Of a stretch of DNA of 6,462 nt, positions 1 to 4,843 are shown piece by piece; position 1 is the stretch's first letter, and every line of letters begins with the position of its first letter. A model generated the notes under the pieces. The model was given only the letters and a program-made list of their open reading frames with translations. It did not search any database and had not been told where the DNA came from. The stretch comes from an uncultured Roseburia sp. (lineage in GTDB: Bacteria; Bacillota; Clostridia; Lachnospirales; Lachnospiraceae): NCBI GenBank assembly GCA_946055175.1, contig CAMGET010000077.1, forward strand, positions 1-6,462, read 5' to 3'. Both the position numbers and the translations under genes were made by a program.

Positions 1-28
1 ACAATAGAAGAAATATGGAGGTGAAACC

Positions 29-253
29 ATGAGCGGAACAGATAATTCAGGTTCAAACACCAGTAAGATGGCTGTACCACAGGCAAAGGAAGCTATGAAT
101 CGTTTTAAACACGAAGTTGCAAGTGAAATCGGTGTACCTTTAAAAGAAGGCTACAACGGAGACCTTACATCTGCACAGGCCGGAAGCATTGGTGGTGAAA
201 TGGTCAAGAAAATGATCATGAAACAGGAAGAACAGATGAAAGGTACAAACTAA
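29..253 (+). CDS. Alpha/beta-type small acid-soluble spore protein (SASP)
   Basis: This 74-residue protein matches the alpha/beta SASP family. Such proteins coat and straighten DNA in the dormant spore core, protect it from UV, heat and chemical damage, and are degraded at germination. Seen in the sequence: the central conserved block FKHEVASEIGV (residues 26-36), which contains the GPR germination-protease recognition region with likely cleavage after Glu29; the hallmark GYNGDLTS (41-48); and the C-terminal GGEMVKKMI (55-63). The length is normal for the family. The start is supported by GGAGGTGA at 17-24, four bases before the ATG. Only 28 bases precede the gene in this window, so its promoter (sigma-G type expected from family knowledge) cannot be judged. 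It ends 53 bp before a convergent DJ-1-family gene and shares a terminator with it. Its presence indicates a spore-former. Confidence 0.96.
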   Translation: MSGTDNSGSNTSKMAVPQAKEAMNRFKHEVASEIGVPLKEGYNGDLTSAQAGSIGGEMVKKMIMKQEEQMKGTN

Positions 254-261
254 CCTTTAAC

Positions 262-308
262 AAAAAAATATCCCTATTCCTACCTGATAGGAACAGGGGT
301 ATTTTTTT
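262..308. terminator. Bidirectional Rho-independent terminator between SASP and DJ-1-family genes
   Basis: A 15-bp stem (arms 268-282 and 288-302, one G-U pair and one A/C mismatch) closes a 5-base loop. It is followed by T302-308 on the plus strand and preceded by A262-268, which reads as a U-run on the minus strand. One hairpin can therefore end both convergent transcripts. The minus-strand DJ-1 stop codon (307-309) touches its edge. Confidence 0.9.
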
Positions 309-876
309 ACATAACTTCCCACTCAATATCGTACATGATACCTTTTTTAATTTTTTCCATCATCTCATCATCCAAAAGATGCCAAATAATTGCAAGTCCA
401 AAGTCCATGGCAGTTCCCATACCGCGGCTGGTAATAATGTGGCCGTCAATAACAACTGCATCCTCTAACACTTCTGCGCCGGAAAGCTTTTCCTCAAAGC
501 CCGGATAACAGGTTGCATGTCTGCCTTCCAGTAAGCCTGCTGCGCCCAAAACGCTTGGTGCTGCACAAATTGCTGCGACCATTTTTCCTTCTTTGGCAAA
601 TTTTTTAATCACTGCATTGACTGTCTCGTTTTCCCCAAGATGTAAGGTCCCAGGCATGCCTCCCGGAAGAATAATGCCATCTAAAGCATCAAAATCCTCT
701 TCTGACGCTAAAGCATCTGTAAAAAATGTGATTTTATGTGAGCCTGTCACCTGTTTCGAATCACTAATGGATATCGTAGTAATATCAATTTGGCCGGTTC
801 TGCGAACAAGGTCTACGACTGTAAGTCCTTCAATTTCTTCACAACCATCTGCCATAAAAATGCCTAATTTTTTCAT
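307..876 (-). CDS. DJ-1/PfpI family protein (DJ-1 subfamily, cysteine-dependent)
   Basis: The product is 189 residues with the flavodoxin-like DJ-1 fold, the same length as human DJ-1. Visible landmarks are GCEEIEG near the N-terminus, with Glu16 matching the conserved acidic residue beside the nucleophile; LPGGMPG (70-76); the nucleophile elbow AAICAAPS with Cys104; and TSRGMGTAMDFGLAII near the C-terminus. Family members are linked to oxidative stress, chaperone, glyoxalase and disputed deglycase activities, so the exact reaction is not assigned. Residue 124 is Tyr in CYPGFE where human DJ-1 has His126. The frame is open 18 codons further upstream to 930, but ATG at 874-876 is chosen because AGGAGA lies six bases before it and homology begins there. 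The gene is expressed alone from its own promoter, divergent from the CYTH gene. Confidence 0.92.
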   Translation of the reverse strand: MKKLGIFMADGCEEIEGLTVVDLVRRTGQIDITTISISDSKQVTGSHKITFFTDALASEEDFDALDGIILPGGMPGTLHLGENETVNAVIKKFAKEGKMVAAICAAPSVLGAAGLLEGRHATCYPGFEEKLSGAEVLEDAVVIDGHIITSRGMGTAMDFGLAIIWHLLDDEMMEKIKKGIMYDIEWEVM

Positions 877-882
877 ATCACT

Positions 883-888
883 TCTCCT
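883..888 (-). promoter_or_regulatory. Ribosome binding site that sets the DJ-1 gene start
   Basis: The minus strand reads AGGAGA, then six bases, then ATG (876-874). The upstream in-frame ATG at 930 has no comparable site and would place the leader inverted repeat inside the coding region. This favours the 189-residue product. Confidence 0.85.
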
Positions 889-893
889 GTCTA

Positions 894-925
894 TCTGCAA
901 TTGTTCTCCAAAAAACAATTGCAGA
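894..925 (-). repeat. Perfect 12-bp inverted repeat in the DJ-1 gene 5' leader
   Basis: The arms TCTGCAATTGTT (894-905) and AACAATTGCAGA (914-925) are perfectly complementary around an 8-base loop. The repeat lies between the predicted transcription start (about 942) and the ribosome binding site (883-888). In the mRNA it would form a stem-loop ending five bases before the AGGAGA. No U-run follows it in the DJ-1 direction, so it is not a standard terminator or attenuator. Possible roles are an mRNA-stabilising hairpin, a translational control element or a protein-binding operator. The repeat is seen directly; its function is inferred. Confidence 0.8.
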
Positions 926-948
926 CACAAATTTATTTTCTAAAATTT

Positions 949-977
949 AGTATACTTCATTGAAATTTCTGCGTCAA
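949..977 (-). promoter_or_regulatory. Sigma-A-type promoter for the DJ-1-family gene
   Basis: On the minus strand the -35 is TTGACG (977-972) and the -10 is TATACT (954-949), with the optimal 17-base spacer. The predicted start near 942 gives a leader of about 66 nt that contains the inverted repeat. It interleaves with the divergent promoter at 960-988. Confidence 0.75.
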
Positions 978-988
978 TCGTTCATACT
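960..988 (+). promoter_or_regulatory. Sigma-A-type promoter for the CYTH gene
   Basis: The -35 is TTGAAA (960-965) and the -10 is CATACT (983-988), with a 17-base spacer. The predicted start near 995 leaves a short leader of about 21 nt. A 10-bp palindrome CATAGCTATG (997-1006) lies just after the predicted start and abuts the Shine-Dalgarno sequence. It may be an operator or chance. Confidence 0.65.
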
Positions 989-1005
989 GTAACTATCATA
1001 GCTAT

Positions 1006-1010
1006 GGAGG
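1006..1010 (+). promoter_or_regulatory. Ribosome binding site that sets the CYTH gene start
   Basis: GGAGG sits five bases before ATG 1016. An in-frame ATG at 1004 overlaps this site and would add only four residues (MEVL). The CYTH family normally begins with the metal-binding ExExK directly after the initiator Met, so 1016 is preferred. Confidence 0.88.
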
Positions 1011-1015
1011 TTCTC

Positions 1016-1462
1016 ATGGAAATCGAACGCAAATTTTTAATTGATACCCCACCCAAAAATCTGACTTCCTATCCCTGCAAAGAAATCGAGCAGGGTTATC
1101 TTTGCACCAGTCCCGTGGTACGCATCCGCCGTTCCAATGACAAATACATTCTCACCTGTAAAGGGGAAGGTCTCATGGTCCGCGAAGAATATGAGCTTCC
1201 GCTGACAAAGGAAGCCTTTGAACATATGAAACCAAAAGCCGACGGCATTTTTATTGAAAAAACGAGATACCTGATTCCTTATAATGATAAATTGACCATT
1301 GAGTTAGATATCTTCCATGGAAAACTTGCCCCGCTTATGTTAGCAGAAGTGGAGTTTGACAGTGTCGAAGAAGCAAATGCTTTCACTCCGCCAGACTGGT
1401 TTGGAGAGGATGTTACCAACTCACCAAAATATCACAACAGTAATTTAAGCCAGCTATCTTAG
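1016..1462 (+). CDS. CYTH-domain protein, probable triphosphate tunnel metalloenzyme (inorganic triphosphatase)
   Basis: This is a 148-residue, single-domain, cytosolic CYTH protein. The family folds into an eight-stranded tunnel that binds triphosphates with divalent metal; small bacterial members related to clostridial CthTTM and NeuTTM hydrolyse tripolyphosphate. Visible motifs, in order, are the signature EIERK at 2-6 (Glu2, Glu4, Lys6), VRIRR (35-39), TCKG with Lys49, REEYELPL (56-63), EKTRY (81-85), TIELDIF (94-100), AEVEF (110-114) and the C-terminal DWFGEDVTNSPKYHNSNLS, in which Lys138 is typical of bacterial members. All charged tunnel residues that I can place appear present, so the enzyme should be active. 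Adenylate cyclase activity is an alternative for CYTH proteins, but the small size and motif order favour tripolyphosphatase. The gene stands alone, and its 3' end overlaps the convergent DUF1653 gene by 9 bp. Confidence 0.9.
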   Translation: MEIERKFLIDTPPKNLTSYPCKEIEQGYLCTSPVVRIRRSNDKYILTCKGEGLMVREEYELPLTKEAFEHMKPKADGIFIEKTRYLIPYNDKLTIELDIFHGKLAPLMLAEVEFDSVEEANAFTPPDWFGEDVTNSPKYHNSNLSQLS

Positions 1463-1479
1463 ACGCTGGCTTTCAAATT
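1442..1479. terminator. Candidate bidirectional hairpin spanning overlapping stop codons
   Basis: The perfect arms AAGCCAGC (1447-1454) and GCTGGCTT (1465-1472) enclose a 10-base loop. A further five pairs (1442-1446 with 1475-1479) can form beyond a two-base bulge. The loop and stem contain both stop codons of the convergent genes. U-runs on either side are weak, so termination efficiency is uncertain. The position and symmetry still suggest that it ends both transcripts. Confidence 0.5.
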
Positions 1480-2020
1480 TCTGTCTGGTTCTAAGACAGT
1501 TTTTAAGTTCTTCATAACGTTTGTCTAATGGTCCTTCCGGAATCACTATGTCTAAAGCTACCGCAAAATCGTCCACTAATTTGTCCGTCATTTTATCCCG
1601 TAATGATACCAGAATATTGTATTTCATATCCCAGTCATCTGTATCCAGAAATTCAAGTAGTCCCGGTTCCGGAAGTTCTTCTGTTGACTGCCCACCGGAA
1701 AGCATTTCTGCCTCCGGCAATATCTGTGTAGTTTCCGGCTGTTGTGTCGGCACCTCTACCTTCGGCTGATAGATTTCGGAAATTTCGCCCGGCTCCACTT
1801 TTTCAAAACGATATTTCTGCTTTACATCCGGATATTTTACATGGTCCACTTCACTTGTAAACATCTCAAGAGGTCTCGCATAGGTCTTATAATCTCCATA
1901 CAATGCCTGATAAATGACCAGTTTCTCTCTGCTCTCGGAGTGTTCTGCCACTGTCACAATCTGATACAATTTATTCTTGAAATGTCTGTAAAACTCTCCG
2001 CTTTTTGGTATACGTTCCAT
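1454..2020 (-). CDS. DUF1653 domain protein with proline-rich linker and C-terminal helical region
   Basis: The product has 188 residues. Residues 8-73 match DUF1653, a small domain of unknown function: GEFYRHFKNKLYQ, then VAEHSE, VIYQALYGDY, ARPLEMF, and KYPDVKQKYRF. A low-complexity linker rich in Pro, Glu, Gln and Thr follows (about 84-118). The C-terminal region (119-188), beginning LLEFLDTDDWDMKYNIL, is acidic and probably helical and I cannot assign it to a known family. There is no signal peptide or membrane segment. The start is supported by GAGG at 2028-2031, seven bases before ATG. The gene lies 49 bp downstream of the Q-rich membrane-protein gene on the same strand with no visible terminator or promoter between, so co-transcription is likely. 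The stop TAG lies within the 3' end of the CYTH gene. No function is claimed. Confidence 0.88.
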   Translation of the reverse strand: MERIPKSGEFYRHFKNKLYQIVTVAEHSESREKLVIYQALYGDYKTYARPLEMFTSEVDHVKYPDVKQKYRFEKVEPGEISEIYQPKVEVPTQQPETTQILPEAEMLSGGQSTEELPEPGLLEFLDTDDWDMKYNILVSLRDKMTDKLVDDFAVALDIVIPEGPLDKRYEELKNCLRTRQKFESQRLR

Positions 2021-2069
2021 CTTTAAGCCTCACTTCCTGTCATGTACAATACCTTTTGTAGATGGCGTA

Positions 2070-2615
2070 TCAAATGCCAAAGCCGTTTAACATCTCAACA
2101 CCTTCCGCAATGAAATCACGTTCAAACTTCATTTCTCCGCTGTAGCCTGTTATCATTAAATCATTCACTCTTTTTAGAATATCACTTTCGCCATAAGGCT
2201 CACCATCATGTGACTGTTCCATATGTACCTGTACATCCGGCTTCGCTGCAGCTTGCTCCCTGTAATCTCTGCAAACTTCTGCATGCAGTTCCTGTGCCAC
2301 TTTATCCGGTTCATTTTCCTGTACATTTTCTTTCGCTCTGGATAAAATGTCACCCTTTGCCTGTCTGGCCGTATTCGTATTCTGCCCATATTTCTGCTGA
2401 AGCCGCTGTTTTGTCGCTCTCTGCTGTTCGTTATAATAATAAGCATTCTGCTGCGGCTGGCGCTGTTTTGACTGATATGCCTGTGGCTGTACCTGGCTCT
2501 GCTGCACTCTCTGCTGATTCTGTCTGCCCTGATTCTTCGGGGTACTCTTTTCTGCCGCTTTGACAATTTTGTAAATAAATATTCCGATGAAAATTAAGAA
2601 AATGAAACTTCCCAT
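2070..2615 (-). CDS. Hypothetical membrane-anchored glutamine-rich protein
   Basis: I do not recognise a family. The 181-residue product starts with one hydrophobic segment (about residues 3-19) followed by Lys and Lys/Glu, which fits an uncleaved N-terminal anchor or signal-anchor; no lipobox Cys is present. Residues 29-78 are strongly Gln-rich (20 Gln in 50) with Arg, Lys, Pro and a Tyr patch, and look disordered. Residues 80-125 are charged and probably helical. The C-terminal 40 residues (from ESDILKRVNDLM to FERDFIAEGVEMLNGFGI) look like a compact module. ATG 2613-2615 has GAGGAA (2621-2626) five bases before it and a good promoter upstream. It is the first gene of a probable two-gene unit with DUF1653 and divergent from ktrB. 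That it is a real gene rests on the RBS, promoter, operon position and membrane segment. Confidence 0.8.
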   Translation of the reverse strand: MGSFIFLIFIGIFIYKIVKAAEKSTPKNQGRQNQQRVQQSQVQPQAYQSKQRQPQQNAYYYNEQQRATKQRLQQKYGQNTNTARQAKGDILSRAKENVQENEPDKVAQELHAEVCRDYREQAAAKPDVQVHMEQSHDGEPYGESDILKRVNDLMITGYSGEMKFERDFIAEGVEMLNGFGI

Positions 2616-2644
2616 ATGTCTTCCTCATTTTTTTCTAAAATTCT

Positions 2645-2673
2645 ATGCAAATATTATAATCTTTTGCTATAAT
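2645..2673 (+). promoter_or_regulatory. Extended -10 promoter for ktrBA
   Basis: TATAAT at 2668-2673 is preceded by TGC (2665-2667), giving an extended -10. The -35 region at the 17-base spacing (ATGCAA, 2645-2650) is weak, as often seen with extended -10 promoters. The predicted start near 2680 leaves a leader of about 36 nt. That is too short for a c-di-AMP (ydaO-type) riboswitch. The element lies within the opposing promoter, so the two may exclude each other. Confidence 0.6.
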
Positions 2674-2681
2674 ATTCTCAA
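2653..2681 (-). promoter_or_regulatory. Sigma-A-type promoter for the Q-rich/DUF1653 unit
   Basis: On the minus strand the -35 is TTGAGA (2681-2676) and the -10 is a consensus TATAAT (2658-2653), with a 17-base spacer. The predicted start near 2646 gives a leader of about 30 nt. It overlaps the divergent ktrB promoter. Confidence 0.75.
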
Positions 2682-2715
2682 GCAAATTTTGTAATCAAAA
2701 ACGGAAAGGTATTTT

Positions 2716-4056
2716 ATGTTAACCGTATTTTTAAAACGACTATCAGCAACGCAGATTATCAGCCTCGGTTTTTTTGTTTTAATTTTAACCGGAACTCTTC
2801 TGCTGATGCTTCCGATTTCTTCGCGGACCGGGGAATTTACTCCCTTTATGACCGCACTTTTTACCGCAACCAGCGCCACCTGTGTAACCGGGTTGGTTCT
2901 GGTAGATACCTACACTCATTGGTCCCTTTTCGGACAACTTGTATTACTTGTACTAATTCAGATCGGCGGACTCGGCTTCATCACTTTTGGTACATTAGTT
3001 TCCATGATATTTAACAAAAAAATCACTCTACAGCAGCGTGGCTGGATTCGTGAAAGTTTTAATGTCTTAGAAATCGGCGGTGTTGTACGTCTGATTCGGC
3101 GGGTTTTAAAAGGGACGCTACTATTTGAAGGTGTCGGAGCAATCATTTTATTCTTCTGTTTTCTGCCGGATATGGGCTTTGGTACAAGTCTCTATTATGG
3201 CATTTTTCATTCGATATCCGCCTTTTGTAATGCCGGGTTTGACCTGATGGGACAGTTTGGCAATTCTTCTTTTACTGCTTATTATGACCATCCGGTGGTA
3301 GTGTTTACTCTGATTGCTTTGATACTAATCGGTGGAATCGGTTTTTTCTGTTGGAATGACATTGCGGAACACAAATTTGACTTTAAAAAATATGCCCTTC
3401 AGACAAAAATGGTTTTATCCGCCAGCATTGTTCTTGTATTTGGCGGAGCACTTTTGTTCTATATTATAGAAGGAAATGGCTTATATGCTGATATGAACCC
3501 GGTCGGAAAAATCTGTGCTTCCTTCTTTCAGGCTGTCACACCAAGGACTGCCGGATTCAATACAACAGATACTGCTGCTTTATCGGAAAGCGGAAAACTG
3601 CTTACCATTATGTTAATGTTTATCGGTGGCTGCTCCGGTTCTACCGCAGGCGGTGTCAAAGTCGGAACTATTTTTGTCCTATTACTGTATTTGCGTTCTA
3701 TTTTGCGTAACAGTAAAGGCACAAATATTTTTGGCAGAAGAATCGAAACGGATACCGTATCAAAAGCTTCCGCTGTTTTATGTATCTACTTATTTATCAG
3801 CATGGCAGCGACCTTACTGATTTGTGCCATTGATGGCTTCGCAATCGGAGATGCCTTATTCGAGGTCATATCCGCCATCTGTACCGTTGGTATGACAGCC
3901 GGAATTACCGGTCAGCTATCTGTTGTTTCACAGATATTGATTGCATTCCTGATGTATGTCGGGCGTCTCGGAAGTTTATCCTTTGCGCTCTCATTTACCA
4001 ACCAGAAAAAAACACCACATGTTTTATTACCGGTAGAACGGATTAATATTGGCTAA
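2716..4056 (+). CDS. ktrB: Ktr-type potassium uptake channel subunit (TrkH/KtrB family)
   Basis: The product is a 446-residue integral membrane protein, the normal size for KtrB. It has four membrane-pore-membrane repeats, and each selectivity-filter loop is visible: TSATCVTGL (52-60), SAFCNAGFD (168-176), TPRTAGFNT (275-283) and ICTVGMTAG (388-396). The central Gly of each (59, 174, 280, 392) is retained. The Gly/Ser-rich intramembrane gating loop IGGCSGSTAGGVKVG (303-317) is intact. The C-terminal tail is short (FTNQKKTPHVLLPVERINIG), as in KtrB, where it contacts the cytoplasmic ring. By family knowledge this is a sodium-stimulated potassium transporter working as a dimer on a KtrA octamer. 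The start has AAAGG at 2705-2709, six bases before ATG. It is the first gene of the ktrB-ktrA operon. I chose KtrB over TrkH from the length and the single-RCK partner. Confidence 0.93.
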   Translation: MLTVFLKRLSATQIISLGFFVLILTGTLLLMLPISSRTGEFTPFMTALFTATSATCVTGLVLVDTYTHWSLFGQLVLLVLIQIGGLGFITFGTLVSMIFNKKITLQQRGWIRESFNVLEIGGVVRLIRRVLKGTLLFEGVGAIILFFCFLPDMGFGTSLYYGIFHSISAFCNAGFDLMGQFGNSSFTAYYDHPVVVFTLIALILIGGIGFFCWNDIAEHKFDFKKYALQTKMVLSASIVLVFGGALLFYIIEGNGLYADMNPVGKICASFFQAVTPRTAGFNTTDTAALSESGKLLTIMLMFIGGCSGSTAGGVKVGTIFVLLLYLRSILRNSKGTNIFGRRIETDTVSKASAVLCIYLFISMAATLLICAIDGFAIGDALFEVISAICTVGMTAGITGQLSVVSQILIAFLMYVGRLGSLSFALSFTNQKKTPHVLLPVERINIG

Positions 4057-4139
4057 AAGAAGCGAAATCCTCTCCTCACCAATAGGACAAATTTTACTTC
4101 GTAAAATGGGATTTTGCTTCGCAAAACAAGGAGGATAGC
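4057..4139 (+). promoter_or_regulatory. Structured ktrB-ktrA spacer, possible translational switch (candidate)
   Basis: Three complementarities compete within this 83-nt spacer. The segment 4059-4070 (GAAGCGAAATCC) can pair over 12 bp, with one G-U, with 4109-4120 (GGATTTTGCTTC). Bases 4112-4120 are instead used in the second local hairpin (4112-4126). The segment 4067-4072 (ATCCTC) can also pair with GAGGAT (4131-4136) in the ktrA Shine-Dalgarno region. Thus the upstream arm can either disrupt hairpin 2 and leave the ribosome site open, or occlude the ribosome site while hairpin 2 stands. A ribosome stopping at the ktrB stop codon would cover the upstream arm, which would fit translational coupling. 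The pairings are read from the sequence; the regulatory role is inference. Confidence 0.4.
4091..4130 (+). repeat. Two tandem 20-bp hairpin units before ktrA
   Basis: Units 4091-4110 and 4111-4130 match at 15 of 20 positions. Each forms a hairpin with a TTC loop closed by C-G: arms ATTTTAC/GTAAAAT (4091-4097, 4101-4107) and TTTTGC/GCAAAA (4112-4117, 4121-4126). At the pair next to the closing C-G, A-T in unit 1 is G-C in unit 2, so both partners changed together. Confidence 0.75.
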
Positions 4140-4790
4140 ATGAAATCTATTTTAATTATTGGAATGGGACGCTTCGGCGCCCACCTCTGCATGGATTTAT
4201 CAAAACTAAATAACGAAATTATGATTGTAGATGAAGACGAAGAAGCGTTAGAAGATTTGCTTCCATATGTTACCAATGCCCAAATTGGAGACTGCACCAA
4301 CGAAAAGGTTTTAAAGTCACTTGGTGTCAGCAATTTTGATGTTTGTTTCGTCTGCATTGGCGATAATTTTCAGAACAGTCTTGAAATCACCAGTCAGCTA
4401 AAAGACCTAGGAGCCAAATATGTGGTCAGCAAAGCCAGCCGTGACATTCATGCAAAGTTTTTACTGCGAAACGGCGCTGATGAAGTCATCTATCCGGATC
4501 GTGATATTGCTGAAAAAGTTGCAGTCCGTTTCTCTGCGAACCGGGTATTTGATTATATGGAACTTGGTCCTAATTACTCCATCTATGAAATGGCCCCTCT
4601 TCCGGAATGGATTGGGAAAACAATCAAGGAAGTCAATGTCCGTGCACGATACAATGCAAACATTATAGGAGTCAAAGCCGATGGAAATATGCAGCTAATG
4701 CCCGGAGCCGATTATGTTTTTAATCCGAATGAGCATCTTATGATAATGGGAAAAAATGCCGACATTTCTGCGTTGGTAAAAAAACTGTAA
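4140..4790 (+). CDS. ktrA: Ktr potassium uptake regulatory subunit (TrkA/KtrA, RCK domains)
   Basis: The product has 216 residues, typical of single-unit KtrA and about half the size of the duplicated TrkA. The N-terminal RCK_N Rossmann domain (1 to about 135) shows the nucleotide loop GMGRFG (8-13), the acidic end of strand 2 with Asp31 in IVDED, IGDCTNEKVLKSLGV (49-63), and ASRDIHAKFLLRNGADEVIYPDRDIA (99-124). The C-terminal RCK_C domain (about 145-216) runs from YEMAPLPEWIGKTIKEV to HLMIMG. Family knowledge: RCK_N binds ATP/ADP or NAD(H) and sets channel activity through an octameric ring, and RCK_C of Firmicute KtrA binds c-di-AMP. The gene starts 83 bp after ktrB, with AAGGAGG (4128-4134) five bases before the ATG, directly after tandem hairpins that could influence translation. 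It ends in a strong terminator. Confidence 0.94.
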   Translation: MKSILIIGMGRFGAHLCMDLSKLNNEIMIVDEDEEALEDLLPYVTNAQIGDCTNEKVLKSLGVSNFDVCFVCIGDNFQNSLEITSQLKDLGAKYVVSKASRDIHAKFLLRNGADEVIYPDRDIAEKVAVRFSANRVFDYMELGPNYSIYEMAPLPEWIGKTIKEVNVRARYNANIIGVKADGNMQLMPGADYVFNPNEHLMIMGKNADISALVKKL

Positions 4791-4843
4791 AAAATTGCTG
4801 TGGCAAACGAGACGATCAAACTCATTTGCCACAGCTCTTTTTT
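4785..4843. terminator. Bidirectional Rho-independent terminator between ktrA and AKR genes
   Basis: A perfect 11-bp stem, GCTGTGGCAAA (4797-4807) with TTTGCCACAGC (4825-4835), has a 17-base loop that can add an inner GAG/CTC. On the plus strand it is followed by TCTTTTTT. On the minus strand it is followed by a U-rich run from the A-tract at 4789-4794. It ends the ktrBA transcript and the leftward peptidase-AKR transcript. Confidence 0.9.

Noticed and set aside
894..925. Inverted repeat as a Rho-independent terminator or attenuator
   Set aside because: In the DJ-1 direction the hairpin is followed by the ribosome site, not a U-run. In the other direction no gene reads into it.
593..943. Open frame on the plus strand opposite the DJ-1 gene
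   Set aside because: It is antisense to a clear DJ-1 family gene, has no ribosome site or family motifs, and its composition follows the opposite-strand codons.
2210..2563. 117-codon open frame on the plus strand opposite the Q-rich gene
   Set aside because: Gln codons (CAG/CAA) on the minus strand make stop-free Leu/Cys/Ala-rich frames on the other strand. There is no ribosome site, and the minus-strand gene has an RBS, a promoter and a membrane segment.
2174..2566. Arg-rich 130-codon frame overlapping the Q-rich gene on the same strand
   Set aside because: It is a frame-shifted reading of the Q-rich gene without its own ribosome site. It has no recognisable motifs.
2616..2715. c-di-AMP (ydaO-type) riboswitch upstream of ktrB, known from some Firmicute potassium genes
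   Set aside because: The intergenic region is only 100 bp and the predicted leader about 36 nt, too short for the roughly 120-nt aptamer. No matching motif is seen.
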